DNA of 38,859 nt, taken from contig JBEKTY010000105.1 of NCBI GenBank assembly GCA_049515555.1, positions 1-38,859 on the forward strand. Direction: 5' to 3'. The DNA is from JBEKTY01 sp049515555. GTDB lineage: Bacteria; Planctomycetota; Planctomycetia; Pirellulales; Thermoguttaceae. The first letter of the stretch is position 1; every line of letters starts with the position of its first letter. The notes beneath the pieces are model-generated. The model saw nothing but the letters and a program-made list of their open reading frames with translations, did not search any database and was not told the DNA's origin. Shown piece by piece: positions 6,655 to 15,225 of this stretch. The position numbers were made by a program, and so were the translations under genes.

Positions 6655-9399
6655 TCAGACCTTGGCGACGCTGGGCGACGCGGCGACGACCCCGGTGGCG
6701 ACGGTCTCGGTTGTGGCCGGCTTCCGCTTGGCCTCCTCGACCTTCGCCACGGCGGCCTGCCGCTCGGCCTCGCTGGGCGTCTCGTCGATGGCCGGCTCGA
6801 CGACCGATTCGAGATAGCGGCGGATGCACTGGATGGTCTCGTCGACCGTGTCGGCCTGGACGAGCACCAGGTCGCCGGGCTGCGCGGTGCGGAGGGCCAG
6901 CTCGACGGCGGCGTCGGCGCCGCGGATCTCCTCGATTTCCCGCGTGCGGCTGCCGGACTGCACGCCGCGGCGGATCAGGGCGATGATTTCGCCTTCCGGC
7001 CGGCCGCGGAGATAATGGTCTTCGTACAGGATCACGCGGTCGAAGGCGGCGCCCAGCAACTCGCCCTGGCGGATGATGTCGGCGTCGCGGCGGTCGCCGG
7101 CCGTGGTGTACAGGCACACGCGGCGCTGGTGCGGGAAGGCCTCCATGGCCTGCACCAGGGCCGCCAGGGCGTCGGCGTTGTGGCCGTAATCCACGATCAC
7201 CGTTGCGCCGTGGATCTCCAGCACGTTGAATCGCGCCGGGACCTTCTCCATGTCGGCGGCGAAGGATTCGGCCCGGGCGCGGATCACGTCGGGCGGCACT
7301 GCCAGGGCCAGGGCGGCGGCCACGGCGGCCAGGGTATTCTCGACGTGGAATCCGACCCGGCCGCCGCGTGTCAGCGGCACGCGCTCCAGGGGCAGCAGGG
7401 CCTGCTCGGAGGGCCCCTCGGCCAGGAGCACGGTATTGTCGCGCACGAACAGGGCCTGTCCGCCGGCGTGGCGGTGCCGCACAATCACCGGATGATTGCC
7501 GTCCAGGGCGAAATAGCAGATCTTGCCGGCGCAGTAGGGCTCCATAGCCACGACCAGCGGATCGTTGGCGTTCAGCACGGCGGTGCCGCTGGGGGGCACG
7601 ACGTCGACGATGCACCGCTTGACCTTGGCCAGGTCCTCGGCGGTGTGGACCTCGTTGAGGCCTAGATGATCGCCCTGGCCGATATTGGTGACCACGGCCA
7701 CGTCGCAGCGGTCGAAGGCCAGGCCCTCGCGGAGGATGCCGCCGCGGGCGGTCTCGAAAACGGCGGCCTCGACGGCCGGATTCATCAGCACGGCGGCGGC
7801 GCTTTTGGGCCCGCTGCAATCGCCGCTGTCGATCCGCCGGCCGTCGATGTAGATGCCGTCGGTGCAGGTCATTCCCACGCGCAGCCCGGCCCCGCGCAGG
7901 ATATGGGCCAGGAAGCGGGCGGTGGTGGTCTTGCCGTTGGTGCCGCTCACGGCGGCGATGGGGATTCGCCCGTCCTGGCCCTCGGGGAAGAGCGTGCCGA
8001 TGATGACCTCGCCCACGGGCCGGGAAATGCCGACCGAGGGCTCCAGGTGCATGCGCAGCCCCGGGGCCGCGTTCACCTCGACGATCACCCCGCCTTGCTC
8101 CTCCAAGGGCGCGCTGATGTCGGCGGCCACCACGTCCACGCCGGCCACGTCCAGGCCGATGACCTGGGCCGCCTCGACGGCCCGCGCCGCCACCTGCGGA
8201 TGCACGCGTTCGGTTACGTCGATGGCCGTCCCGCCCGTGCTCAGATTCCCGTTGCGGCGAATGAGCACGACCGTGCCCGGCGGGGGCACCGAGTCGGGCG
8301 TCAGGCCCTGGTCGGCCAGCACGCCCAAGGCCACCGCGTCGAGCTTGATCTTGCTGAGCACCGTGGCATGGTGCTCGCCGCGGCGGGGGTCGAGGTTCGT
8401 CAGGTCGATCAGCTCCTTGACGGTGTGCAGGCCGTCGCCGGCGACTTGGGCCGGCTCGCGGCGGGCGGCGGCGACGATCTTCCCGCCCACGCACAGCAGC
8501 CGGTAATCGTGGCCGGACGCGAAGCGTTCGACGATCACCTGCTTGCTCTCCAGCAGGGCGGCCTGATAGGCCGCCCGCACCTGCTCCTGCGTGCTGAGAT
8601 TGGTGGCCACGCCCCGCCCCTGGTTGCCGTCGCGGGGCTTGACGACCACCGGCAGGCCGATCTCGCAGGCTGCGGCCCAGGCGTCGTCGGCATCCACGAC
8701 CGGCCGACCCTCCGGCACGGGGACGCCCACCGAGCGCAGCAAGAGCCGGGTCAGCTCCTTGTCTTGGGCGATCTGCTCGGCGATTGCGCCGGTGCGGTCG
8801 GTCTCGGCGGCCTGGATCCGCCGCTGCCGGGCGCCGTAGCCCAATTGCACCAGGCTGCACGAATTCAGCCGCCGCACGGGAATGCCGCGGGCCAGGGCCG
8901 CAGCCACGATGGCCTTCGTGCTGGGCCCCAGGCACACTTCGTGGGCCAGCTCCCGCAGCCGATCGATCTCGGCCTTCAAGTCCACCGGCCGATCGGCGAT
9001 CGCCGCCAGGATCAGCTCGCGGGCAGCGGCCAAGCATTCGCGGGCCAGCGTCTCTTCATGGTACTTGACCACCACGCGGTACACGCCGGGCTGGGAGGTC
9101 TCACGGGCCCGGCCGAATCCCACCTCCACCCCGGCCAGCGACTGCAATTCCAAGGTCACGTGCTCGAGAATGTGGCCCGGATACGTGCCGTCGCGTAAGC
9201 GTTGGAAGAAACCGCCCCGCTGGCCGATGCTGCAGCGATGCTCGATCATCGTCGGCAGCCAAGCCATCAACCGCTCGCTGAACCCCGGAAACTCGGTCGA
9301 GGGCCGATCCAACCCGCCCAGATCCACCCAGACCTCCAGCACCGGCGCGTTGGTCCAGATGTTGGGACCACGCAAGGCCAGCACTTTGCGAAATTCCAT
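6655..9399 (-). CDS. cphA: Cyanophycin synthetase
   Basis: The enzyme polymerises Asp and Arg into multi-L-arginyl-poly-L-aspartate using ATP, in the cytoplasm. The 914-residue length is close to the usual ~870-900. Order: N-terminal domain beginning FRKVLALRGPNIWTNAPV; ATP-grasp domain about 215-475 (VVVKPRDGNQGRGV, GHDYRLLCVGGKIVAAARRE, VEVNAAPGLRMH); Mur-ligase-like domain with P-loop AVSGTNGKTTT at about 483-493, then NIGQGDHLG and VDYGHNADAL. The ATG at 9399 is chosen over ATGs at 9423 and 9417 because family members start right before the LALRGPN stretch and a GAGAG lies about 7 nt upstream. No cyanophycinase is in the window. The divergent ABC/DUF1854 pair belongs to the same functional set. 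C-terminal ~50 residues are a low-complexity extension (AVAKVEEAKRKPATTETVA). Confidence 0.95.
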   Translation of the reverse strand: MEFRKVLALRGPNIWTNAPVLEVWVDLGGLDRPSTEFPGFSERLMAWLPTMIEHRCSIGQRGGFFQRLRDGTYPGHILEHVTLELQSLAGVEVGFGRARETSQPGVYRVVVKYHEETLARECLAAARELILAAIADRPVDLKAEIDRLRELAHEVCLGPSTKAIVAAALARGIPVRRLNSCSLVQLGYGARQRRIQAAETDRTGAIAEQIAQDKELTRLLLRSVGVPVPEGRPVVDADDAWAAACEIGLPVVVKPRDGNQGRGVATNLSTQEQVRAAYQAALLESKQVIVERFASGHDYRLLCVGGKIVAAARREPAQVAGDGLHTVKELIDLTNLDPRRGEHHATVLSKIKLDAVALGVLADQGLTPDSVPPPGTVVLIRRNGNLSTGGTAIDVTERVHPQVAARAVEAAQVIGLDVAGVDVVAADISAPLEEQGGVIVEVNAAPGLRMHLEPSVGISRPVGEVIIGTLFPEGQDGRIPIAAVSGTNGKTTTARFLAHILRGAGLRVGMTCTDGIYIDGRRIDSGDCSGPKSAAAVLMNPAVEAAVFETARGGILREGLAFDRCDVAVVTNIGQGDHLGLNEVHTAEDLAKVKRCIVDVVPPSGTAVLNANDPLVVAMEPYCAGKICYFALDGNHPVIVRHRHAGGQALFVRDNTVLLAEGPSEQALLPLERVPLTRGGRVGFHVENTLAAVAAALALAVPPDVIRARAESFAADMEKVPARFNVLEIHGATVIVDYGHNADALAALVQAMEAFPHQRRVCLYTTAGDRRDADIIRQGELLGAAFDRVILYEDHYLRGRPEGEIIALIRRGVQSGSRTREIEEIRGADAAVELALRTAQPGDLVLVQADTVDETIQCIRRYLESVVEPAIDETPSEAERQAAVAKVEEAKRKPATTETVATGVVAASPSVAKV

Positions 9400-10142
9400 G
9401 GTTGTCTCTCGTTTCATCGGCATTGCCGAAAAAATCCCACACTCCTCCGACCTGACATCCTGCTTGCTGTCCGATCGGAGACCTCTCGTCAGGATTCGAT
9501 GCCGTCGATGGCCGATCCGTCACTCCGCCCCGCGCCTGTGTCGTTATCTTTCGCTTCCAGTCAGGCCTCAGGGGAATACCGACAAGTCTTGACGAGTACA
9601 ACCTTGTCTCGAAACCCACGGCGCGCAAGATCGTTGCGTGTCGTCCCGACTGTGGCCGTGGGCAAAGCTTTCGGCAAGAAGCTTCCTGTAAGGAAGGGGC
9701 CACCCTAGGCGCGGAAGTCCGCGCCGTTGTCCCGATGTCCCCATCACCTGATTGAATCCTGCTAAGACGTGAAAATCAATAGGGTGCCCCCCGATATTCT
9801 ACGTTTTTCCCATTTCGCCCAGCCGAAACCAATGCAAGCGAAAACTGAAAAATTTCAGCCTTGGACAAAGATGCTCAATCGTTATTCGTCTGTCTGCAAG
9901 GCGTGGCTCAAGCCGGTTGGTGTTTGCAGCCTTTGCACGCTCGGCAGCCTATGCGAAAAGGTGGCGAACCGGCCTGCTTCGATGTCTTCAAAGCTCAGGG
10001 GCCGGTCAATTGGCCCGGCATGCCGGAGGTGGACACTTAGACTTTTTCCGGATTTGCCGGCAAGTCTCGGCCTTCCCGGGCCGGCTGGGGCGATGCTATA
10101 CTCTGCACGGCTTGCAATGGTTATCCGCCGTAAGGACTGCCC
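9400..10142. promoter_or_regulatory. Divergent intergenic region between cphA and the ABC gene
   Basis: This 743-nt region separates divergent genes and must hold both promoters, but I see no convincing -35/-10 pair; a TATACT at 10097-10102 is the only -10-like match before the ABC gene. A perfect 7-bp hairpin GGCGCGG-AAGT-CCGCGCC lies at 9708-9725 and a small palindrome CTGAAA-AA-TTTCAG at 9845-9858. No credible small gene was found. Confidence 0.35.
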
Positions 10143-12389
10143 GTGCCGCTTTCCCCCTCGGAACTCCCCGATTCCTGGCAGGAACTCCCGGCCGCGTGGC
10201 GCGCCGAGGCGGAGGCGGAGTTGGGGCCCGATGAAACCCCGTTGGCCTGGCTCGAGCCCGACCTGGACGCACGACTGAACTACGCCGACGGGCTGCTGGT
10301 ACTGACCGATCGCCGGCTCGTAAGCCTGGAAATGGCGACGGAGGACGCGCGACGGACGACGGACGCAAGCACGGCGACGGACGACGGACGACGGACGACG
10401 GACGGAAATACCCCTACTTCCGTCGTCCGTCGTCCGTCGCCCGTCGAGCTGCGCCAGTGGCCCTTGTCCGACCAGCTCGTGATTCAAGCCAAGGAACAAC
10501 GTGGGGCGGGGAGCCTGGAACTGCTCGATTCCGGGGGCCGGCTGGCCCAATGGCGATACACGCCGGCCCGGGCCAAGGCGGCGCACCGCCTGGTCGATCG
10601 CTTCCGGATCCAGCAAAGCGGCCAGCCGGCGGAGGGCAACGGGGCCGAGCCGGCCGAATCGGTATGCCCCAGTTGCGGGGCGGTGATCCAAGGGGAGCAA
10701 GGGTTCTGTGCCGCGTGTGCGGCCGCGCCCATCGCCCGGCCGGCCCGCACGCTGCTCCGCCTGGTCCGCTTCGCGCGGCGCCGCAGCGGCATGGCCATGC
10801 TGGGCATGGCCCTGGCCGTGGCCAGCACGGCGGCGGGCATGATCGCCCCCTACCTGGTCCGCCCGCTCTTCGACAACGTGGTGACCCCGTACCAATTGGG
10901 GCAAGAGGTCCCGCTGGCGCTGGTCGTGGCCTACCTTGCCGGCCTGGCCGGGGCAGCCGTGCTGACCTGGCTCTTAAGTTGGGGCCGAACCGACCTCATC
11001 GCGCGGATCAGCACCGACACCGACCGCATCTGCTACTTCCTCTCCATCTACTTCCTCGATTTCGCCAACGACGTGCTGATGATCCTGATGACGGCCGTCG
11101 TCTTGCTGCTGATCAACTTCGAGCTGGCGCTGGCCGCCCTGGTGCCCTTGCCGCTGATCGGCTGGCTGGTGCACCGCGTGCGGAACCGGTTGCGGGGCGG
11201 GTTCCAGTCGGGTACCCGGGCCTGGGCCGAGATGACCAGCGTTTTGGCCGACACCATTCCCGGCATCCGCGTGGTCAAGGCCTTCGCCCAGGAACACCGC
11301 GAGATCGAGCGCTTCGGCCGCTCCAACCAGCGCGTGCTCCAGGCCAACGATCGCGTCAACCGGCTGTGGGCCTTCTTCGTGCCGGTCATCTCGCTGCTGA
11401 CCGAGAGCGGGTCGCTGATCATCTGGGTCGTGGCCGTGTGGCAAGTCTATCACCACCGCGTCAGCGTGGGCGTGTTGATCATGTTCTTCGCCTACATTAC
11501 GCGGTTCTACGGGCGGCTGGACTCGATGAGCCGCTTCGTGGCGGCGGTGCAACGGGCGGCGGCCTCGGCCCAGCGGGTGTTCAGCATCATGGACCGCGAG
11601 GCGACCGTGCCCGAGCCCGTCAATCCCGTCCAGCCCGGCCGGCTCCACGGCCGCATCGAATTCCGCGACGTGGGCTTCCGCTATGGCACCCGCGCCATCC
11701 TCGACGGCGTGAACCTGACCATCGAGCCCGGCGAGATGATCGGGCTGGTGGGGCCCAGCGGGGCGGGAAAAACCACGCTCGTCAACCTGGTCTGCCGCTT
11801 CTACGACGTGGCCGACGGCGCCATCCTCGTCGATGGCACCGATCTGCGCTCCTTCGCCATCGAACAGTACCGCCGCCACGTGGGCCTGGTCTTGCAGGAG
11901 CCGTTCCTGTTCTACGGCACGATTGCCGAGAACATCGCCTACGGCCGGCCCGAGGCCGAGTCGGCCGAGATCGTGGCCGCCGCCAAGGCCGCCCGGGCCC
12001 ACGAGTTCATCCTCCGCCTCAGCGACGGCTACGACTCGCTGGTCGGCGAACGCGGAGGGTCGCTCTCCGGCGGCGAACGCCAGCGGATCAGCATTGCCCG
12101 GGCCCTGCTCATCGATCCCCGCATCCTCATCCTCGACGAGGCCACCTCTTCGGTCGATACCGAGACCGAGCGCGAGATCCAACTGGCCCTGGAGAACCTG
12201 ATCCGCGGCCGGACCACCATCGCCATCGCCCACCGGCTGAGTACGCTCCGCCGCGCCGACCGCCTGGTGGTCATCGAGCGGGGGCGGATCACCGAGGTCG
12301 GGCCGCATCAGCAGTTGCTCGATAGCGGCCGCACCTATGCCCGGCTGTATCGGGCCCAGTCGGAAACCCCGGAGGGCCGCTCCCGATGA
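10143..12389 (+). CDS. Cyanophycin-associated ABC exporter, PH-like/zinc-ribbon N-terminus, internal deletion
   Basis: The GTG start has AAGGA 8 nt upstream. The 748 residues comprise a PH-like region (~35-155), a zinc ribbon CPSCG...CAAC (175-192), a membrane domain (~205-460) and a full ATPase: Walker A GPSGAGKTT (537-545), Q-loop LQEPFLF, signature LSGGE (641-645), Walker B ILILDEA, H-loop IAHRLS. The set matches the ABC transporter family found beside cphA and DUF1854 genes. Two oddities. Residues ~66-100 are a repeat-derived insertion (RRTTDASTATDDGRRTT). Between TWLLSWGRT and DLIARISTDTDRI about 36 family-typical residues (coupling-helix region between TM2 and TM3) are missing, in frame, at about nt 10991. 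The exporter may therefore be impaired. Last 4 nt overlap the DUF1854 gene. Confidence 0.85.
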   Translation: MPLSPSELPDSWQELPAAWRAEAEAELGPDETPLAWLEPDLDARLNYADGLLVLTDRRLVSLEMATEDARRTTDASTATDDGRRTTDGNTPTSVVRRPSPVELRQWPLSDQLVIQAKEQRGAGSLELLDSGGRLAQWRYTPARAKAAHRLVDRFRIQQSGQPAEGNGAEPAESVCPSCGAVIQGEQGFCAACAAAPIARPARTLLRLVRFARRRSGMAMLGMALAVASTAAGMIAPYLVRPLFDNVVTPYQLGQEVPLALVVAYLAGLAGAAVLTWLLSWGRTDLIARISTDTDRICYFLSIYFLDFANDVLMILMTAVVLLLINFELALAALVPLPLIGWLVHRVRNRLRGGFQSGTRAWAEMTSVLADTIPGIRVVKAFAQEHREIERFGRSNQRVLQANDRVNRLWAFFVPVISLLTESGSLIIWVVAVWQVYHHRVSVGVLIMFFAYITRFYGRLDSMSRFVAAVQRAAASAQRVFSIMDREATVPEPVNPVQPGRLHGRIEFRDVGFRYGTRAILDGVNLTIEPGEMIGLVGPSGAGKTTLVNLVCRFYDVADGAILVDGTDLRSFAIEQYRRHVGLVLQEPFLFYGTIAENIAYGRPEAESAEIVAAAKAARAHEFILRLSDGYDSLVGERGGSLSGGERQRISIARALLIDPRILILDEATSSVDTETEREIQLALENLIRGRTTIAIAHRLSTLRRADRLVVIERGRITEVGPHQQLLDSGRTYARLYRAQSETPEGRSR
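10335..10446. repeat. GACGGAC heptamer array with inverted partner, inside the ABC gene
   Basis: The left arm is a tandem of CGGACGA units (10375-10407) and the right arm is its inverse, CGTCGTC units (10418-10446), separated by ~10 nt, forming a long hairpin. It is a multiple of three overall, keeps the frame, and lies between the LVLTDRRLVSLE strand and the LRQWPLSD strand of the PH-like domain. Confidence 0.8.
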
Positions 12390-12868
12390 CCGATCAGCCT
12401 TCCTCCCCGCCCCCCGCTTTCACGCTGCTGCGCGACCCGTTCGGCCAGCTCGTGCTCATCCGCGGCGCCCAGCGGCACCCGGGCGTGGTGCCCCTGCGGG
12501 CTTTTCCCATCACCGACCCCGGTCGCTGGGTCTCCATCTGCGACCGCGACGGGCACGAGATCCTGTCCCTGGAGAACCTCGCCGAGGTGCCGCCCGAGAC
12601 CCGAAAAATACTGGAAGAAGAACTGGCCGTGGGCGAGTTCATCCCCATGATCCGCCGCATCCGCTGGGCCACCCACGAAGAACCATCCCGCTGGCTGGTC
12701 GAGACCGATCGGGGCACAACCGCCTTCCAACTCGATAGCGAAGACGACGTCCGCCGCATCGAGCCGCATCGGGTGTCGATCGTCGATTCGCACGGAGTCC
12801 GCTACCTGATCCCCGACGCCCGGCGACTGGACGGCGCCAGCCGCCGCCTCCTGGAGCATTTCCTGTAA
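12386..12868 (+). CDS. DUF1854 protein, cyanophycin-associated
   Basis: The 160-residue protein carries DUF1854 hallmarks: LLRDPFGQLVLIR near the N-terminus, VVPLRAFPITDPGRWVSICDRDGHEILSLENL, a long helical segment with a trailing FIPMIRRIRWATHEEPSRWLVETDRGTTAF and the end RYLIPDARRLDGASRRLLE. It overlaps the ABC gene by ATGA, so the two are translationally coupled. Members occur next to cyanophycin genes and this ABC exporter in several phyla; the mechanism is not established. It is intact, in contrast to the ABC partner. Confidence 0.9.
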   Translation: MTDQPSSPPPAFTLLRDPFGQLVLIRGAQRHPGVVPLRAFPITDPGRWVSICDRDGHEILSLENLAEVPPETRKILEEELAVGEFIPMIRRIRWATHEEPSRWLVETDRGTTAFQLDSEDDVRRIEPHRVSIVDSHGVRYLIPDARRLDGASRRLLEHFL

Positions 12869-12901
12869 ATGTAGCAGGCACACGGCGTGTGCCTGCTACA
12901 T
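12869..12901. repeat. CACACGGCGTGTG palindrome, copy 1
   Basis: ATGTAGCAGGCACACG-G-CGTGTGCCTGCTACAT: 16-bp perfect arms around one base, starting right after the DUF1854 stop. Related copies are at 23562-23653 and 25681-25742. It could end the ABC/DUF1854 transcript although it lacks a U-tract. Confidence 0.85.
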
Positions 12902-12983
12902 CTCATTGCCTTGCCCGCCCACTGAAGGCGCGATAAACTTCTCTTGGGCGGGGGGGCTATTCATTCAGGGAGGGGCACGCCCG

Positions 12984-13826
12984 ATGAACGCTGCCGGAAA
13001 GCTCTTTTGCGCTTGCCTGACCGCGGGCATGCTGCTGGGTGGACTGGATTGCCCCGTCGTCGCGCAGATCGAGGTCTATCATCCCGGCGAGACGTACGAT
13101 TCGCTCCAGGCCGGCCACGATGCCTACCTCGACGCCGAAGCCCTGCGCCGGGCCGCCGTCAGCCGCCAGCTCCAGGTGCAGGAGCAAATACAACTGGATA
13201 ATACGTGGGCCAATCCCGCCGACAAGTATTTGCCCATCCGGCCGGAGTCTTTCGGGCCTATTTGGCCGCAGGCCGGGCCCCGCGTCGGCCTGGAGGAGGT
13301 GTATGCCCTTACGCGGCCCGACCGCCGGTCGCCAGGCGGAGCGCCGTGGCAGGTGGAGGGCAGGCCGGGGCCGGGCCGGCGGGCCTATCAGAACCGCATG
13401 CACGTCCCCCTGTTCGAGCCTTGGCCCCGCGTACCCAACGACATCTTCGGGGCCCCGTACTACGGCATCGTGCGGCAGCCGACGGGCTACGTGAGGATTT
13501 GGACCGGCCCGCAGAGCTACATCTATAAGCCGACCTACGCCTCGCCGGCGATGGACCCGAATCCATCGCCGCCGGTGGCGGCGCGGCCCGGCCAGCTCAC
13601 CGGCCCTGTCGCCCCGGAAACGGCCGCACCGCGCGGGGCGGGCGGCTATCCGGCCGCGACGATCCCACCACCCCCCAAACCCATGCCTCGGTTTGAGCCC
13701 GTGCCGCCTGCCGCCCCTGTGCCTTTGCCGGCGCCTGCACCGAAAGGCCCCCGCCGCGAGCAGCTCGCGCCCGCCCCCGCCCCGCCGCCCCCCATGGCCC
13801 AACCGCCAACTGGAGTGGAACTTTAG
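12984..13826 (+). CDS. Secreted Pro-rich hypothetical protein
   Basis: The ATG at 12984 is chosen over the longer frame because GGGAGGGG lies ~10 nt upstream and a signal peptide starts there (MNAAGKLFCACLTAGMLLGG, cleavage likely after VVAQ). The 280-residue product has a helical region (~30-65), a middle with aromatic motifs (VPLFEPWPRVPNDIFGAPYYG, GYVRIWTGPQSYIYKPTY) and a C-terminal ~90 residues dominated by Pro and Ala. I do not recognise a family. It is probably periplasmic or surface-exposed. The gene is monocistronic, followed by a convergent intergenic region. Confidence 0.7.
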   Translation: MNAAGKLFCACLTAGMLLGGLDCPVVAQIEVYHPGETYDSLQAGHDAYLDAEALRRAAVSRQLQVQEQIQLDNTWANPADKYLPIRPESFGPIWPQAGPRVGLEEVYALTRPDRRSPGGAPWQVEGRPGPGRRAYQNRMHVPLFEPWPRVPNDIFGAPYYGIVRQPTGYVRIWTGPQSYIYKPTYASPAMDPNPSPPVAARPGQLTGPVAPETAAPRGAGGYPAATIPPPPKPMPRFEPVPPAAPVPLPAPAPKGPRREQLAPAPAPPPPMAQPPTGVEL

Positions 13827-13858
13827 CCGTCCAGCCCTCCTTCACCGACGAGATGAGC

Positions 13859-13966
13859 TTGGTGGGGTCGGGCCCTGAATTTGGTGGGGTCGAGCCACGA
13901 TCTGTCGAGTGCGCGAATAGTAATCCGCGGCTTGCGCGAATAGTGGCATGCTGTTTGCACGAATAT
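13859..13966 (+). repeat. Short direct repeats spaced 22-23 bp
   Basis: TTGGTGGGGTCG occurs at 13859 and 13881 (22 bp apart). GCGCGAATAG occurs at 13911 and 13934, with GCACGAATAT at 13957 (23 bp apart each). Two-turn helical phasing suggests iteron- or operator-like sites, or an old transposon end. The rest of the 13827-14318 gap holds small hairpins but no gene. Confidence 0.55.
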
Positions 13967-14176
13967 GGTTCGTGACTTCGGGAGAATCGAGGCGGCAAGC
14001 GCGTGGGGCCGGTTCAGAGAAGAGGCGAGCACTACGGGGCCGGACGATTCAAGAGGCGCGGCAGCGACGTTGGCAGTTGAGAGGACGCAATCGGGACAGC
14101 GAAGAGAGGATTTGTTCCCCTAGGTAACAGAGAAGAGCGAGATTCTGCTGGGCGGGATGCCCAGCTCCTTCCATTG

Positions 14177-14225
14177 ACAGGCGGGTCAAGGATTCGTTTG
14201 CCCGAGCGATCCTTGGCCCGCCTGT
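14177..14225. terminator. Strong hairpin between convergent genes, likely bidirectional terminator
   Basis: Arms ACAGGCGGGTCAAGGAT (14177-14193) and ATCCTTGGCCCGCCTGT (14209-14225) pair over 17 bp with one G-T; TTCTATTTTG follows on the plus side. A smaller hairpin CTGGGC-GGGAT-GCCCAG precedes it at about 14147-14163. It lies between the secreted protein gene (+) and the cytidylyltransferase gene (-). Confidence 0.65.
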
Positions 14226-14318
14226 TCTATTTTGCTACAGCATTTTTGAACAGATGTTGTATAATAATACACGCCGATCGGTGGCGGGAAGCGGCGTGGT
14301 TTGCCCATCCGGCAGAGG

Positions 14319-15065
14319 TTAGGTCCCGGCGCCGGTCCGATTCAGCGCGGCCATCCGCTTGCGCATGGCCGGCTGATTATTCAAGAAGCCGGCGATCCGC
14401 TGCCAGTCCAGGGCGTCGGTGCCCAGCGCGTCGAAGATGGTCAGGGCGTGATCCCAGTCGTCGTCGTTGGCAATCGTCAGCCGCACGTCGTCGCGGTCGA
14501 TGGCCTCTGGCGCGGGGATCCACTTGACGTTGAACTTATCGGGATGGGCGTAGATGTATCGTGTGGGTTGCCGGCGATCGTGGGGTGTTTTGGCGGCGCG
14601 ATTGGCCCGCCGCAGCGCCGTGGCACGGAACCATTCCGCATACACGCCCACCGGCGACAGGACCGCCGGCCGGCCGTCCCGCGAGCCATAGCCGGCGTAG
14701 TCGCAATCCTCGAGCGATTCGGCGATGGTGATTAGCCGATCGATCAGCGCTGGGTCGATGAACAGATTATCACCTGGGACCCGGACGACGGCCTCGGCCG
14801 GGTAGTGCTCCAGGGCGCGGGTCAGCCGGGCCAGCATGTCCGGGGCGTTGCTCTGGTGCACGGGAACGTCCATGGGCACCAGCCCGCACAGCGAGTGGTA
14901 ATCGATCGCCTCGCAAGCGACGACGATCACGCCGCTGAGCTGCATCGAGTCGGTCACCCGGCGAACCACCCATTCCAGCAGCGGCCGGCCGCGCAGCCGC
15001 CGCCCGGCGTTGGCACGGAAGGCGGGCGAGCAGAAACAGGCTTCAATGATTCCTAACGTTTTCAT
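14319..15065 (-). CDS. Cytidylyltransferase (SpsF/CMP-KDO synthetase-like)
   Basis: The 248-residue protein has a nucleotidyltransferase Rossmann fold: N-terminal IIEACFCSPAF...GRRLRGRPLLEWVVRRV, where the usual R(L/F)..K-type loop is altered, then VVACEAID, VPVHQSNAPDMLARLTRALEHY and the metal-binding type VVRVPGDNLFIDPALID. C-terminal DVRLTIANDDDWDHALTIFDAL matches the RLTVD.. element of SpsF-like enzymes. It should activate a sugar acid or polyol with CTP for surface polysaccharide. The substrate is unknown. The start ATG at 15065 lacks a clear Shine-Dalgarno. It could share a transcript with the HAD gene upstream (160-nt gap). Confidence 0.7.
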   Translation of the reverse strand: MKTLGIIEACFCSPAFRANAGRRLRGRPLLEWVVRRVTDSMQLSGVIVVACEAIDYHSLCGLVPMDVPVHQSNAPDMLARLTRALEHYPAEAVVRVPGDNLFIDPALIDRLITIAESLEDCDYAGYGSRDGRPAVLSPVGVYAEWFRATALRRANRAAKTPHDRRQPTRYIYAHPDKFNVKWIPAPEAIDRDDVRLTIANDDDWDHALTIFDALGTDALDWQRIAGFLNNQPAMRKRMAALNRTGAGT

Positions 15066-15225
15066 AACAGAAGAGACTCATCCGCCAGCAATCAATCTAT
15101 CACTTCCTGCCGGGCGGCGTCAAGAGTCTCCCTGCGCAAAGTTCGCGAGAAACCCGGCGCGAAACACGCCGTCCTGCTAGCAGTGCAAGCAGCCGGAAGG
15201 GCAAATTGATCAAACGACCAAGTGC

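Noticed and set aside
7666..9198. 510-residue plus-strand open frame opposite cphA
   Set aside because: Antisense shadow of cyanophycin synthetase; low-complexity Gly/His/Asp composition.
9769..10278. 169-residue plus-strand frame before the ABC gene
   Set aside because: It overlaps the ABC start region out of frame, is Pro/Arg-rich, and lacks a domain or Shine-Dalgarno.
13911..13966. Possible CRISPR-like array
   Set aside because: Repeats are only ~10 bp, three in number, with 13-bp gaps, and there are no cas genes; direct regulator sites are a better reading.
14147..14225. Structured RNA gene or riboswitch
   Set aside because: Two simple hairpins in a convergent gap followed by a T-rich stretch are better explained as terminators; no known RNA consensus recognised.
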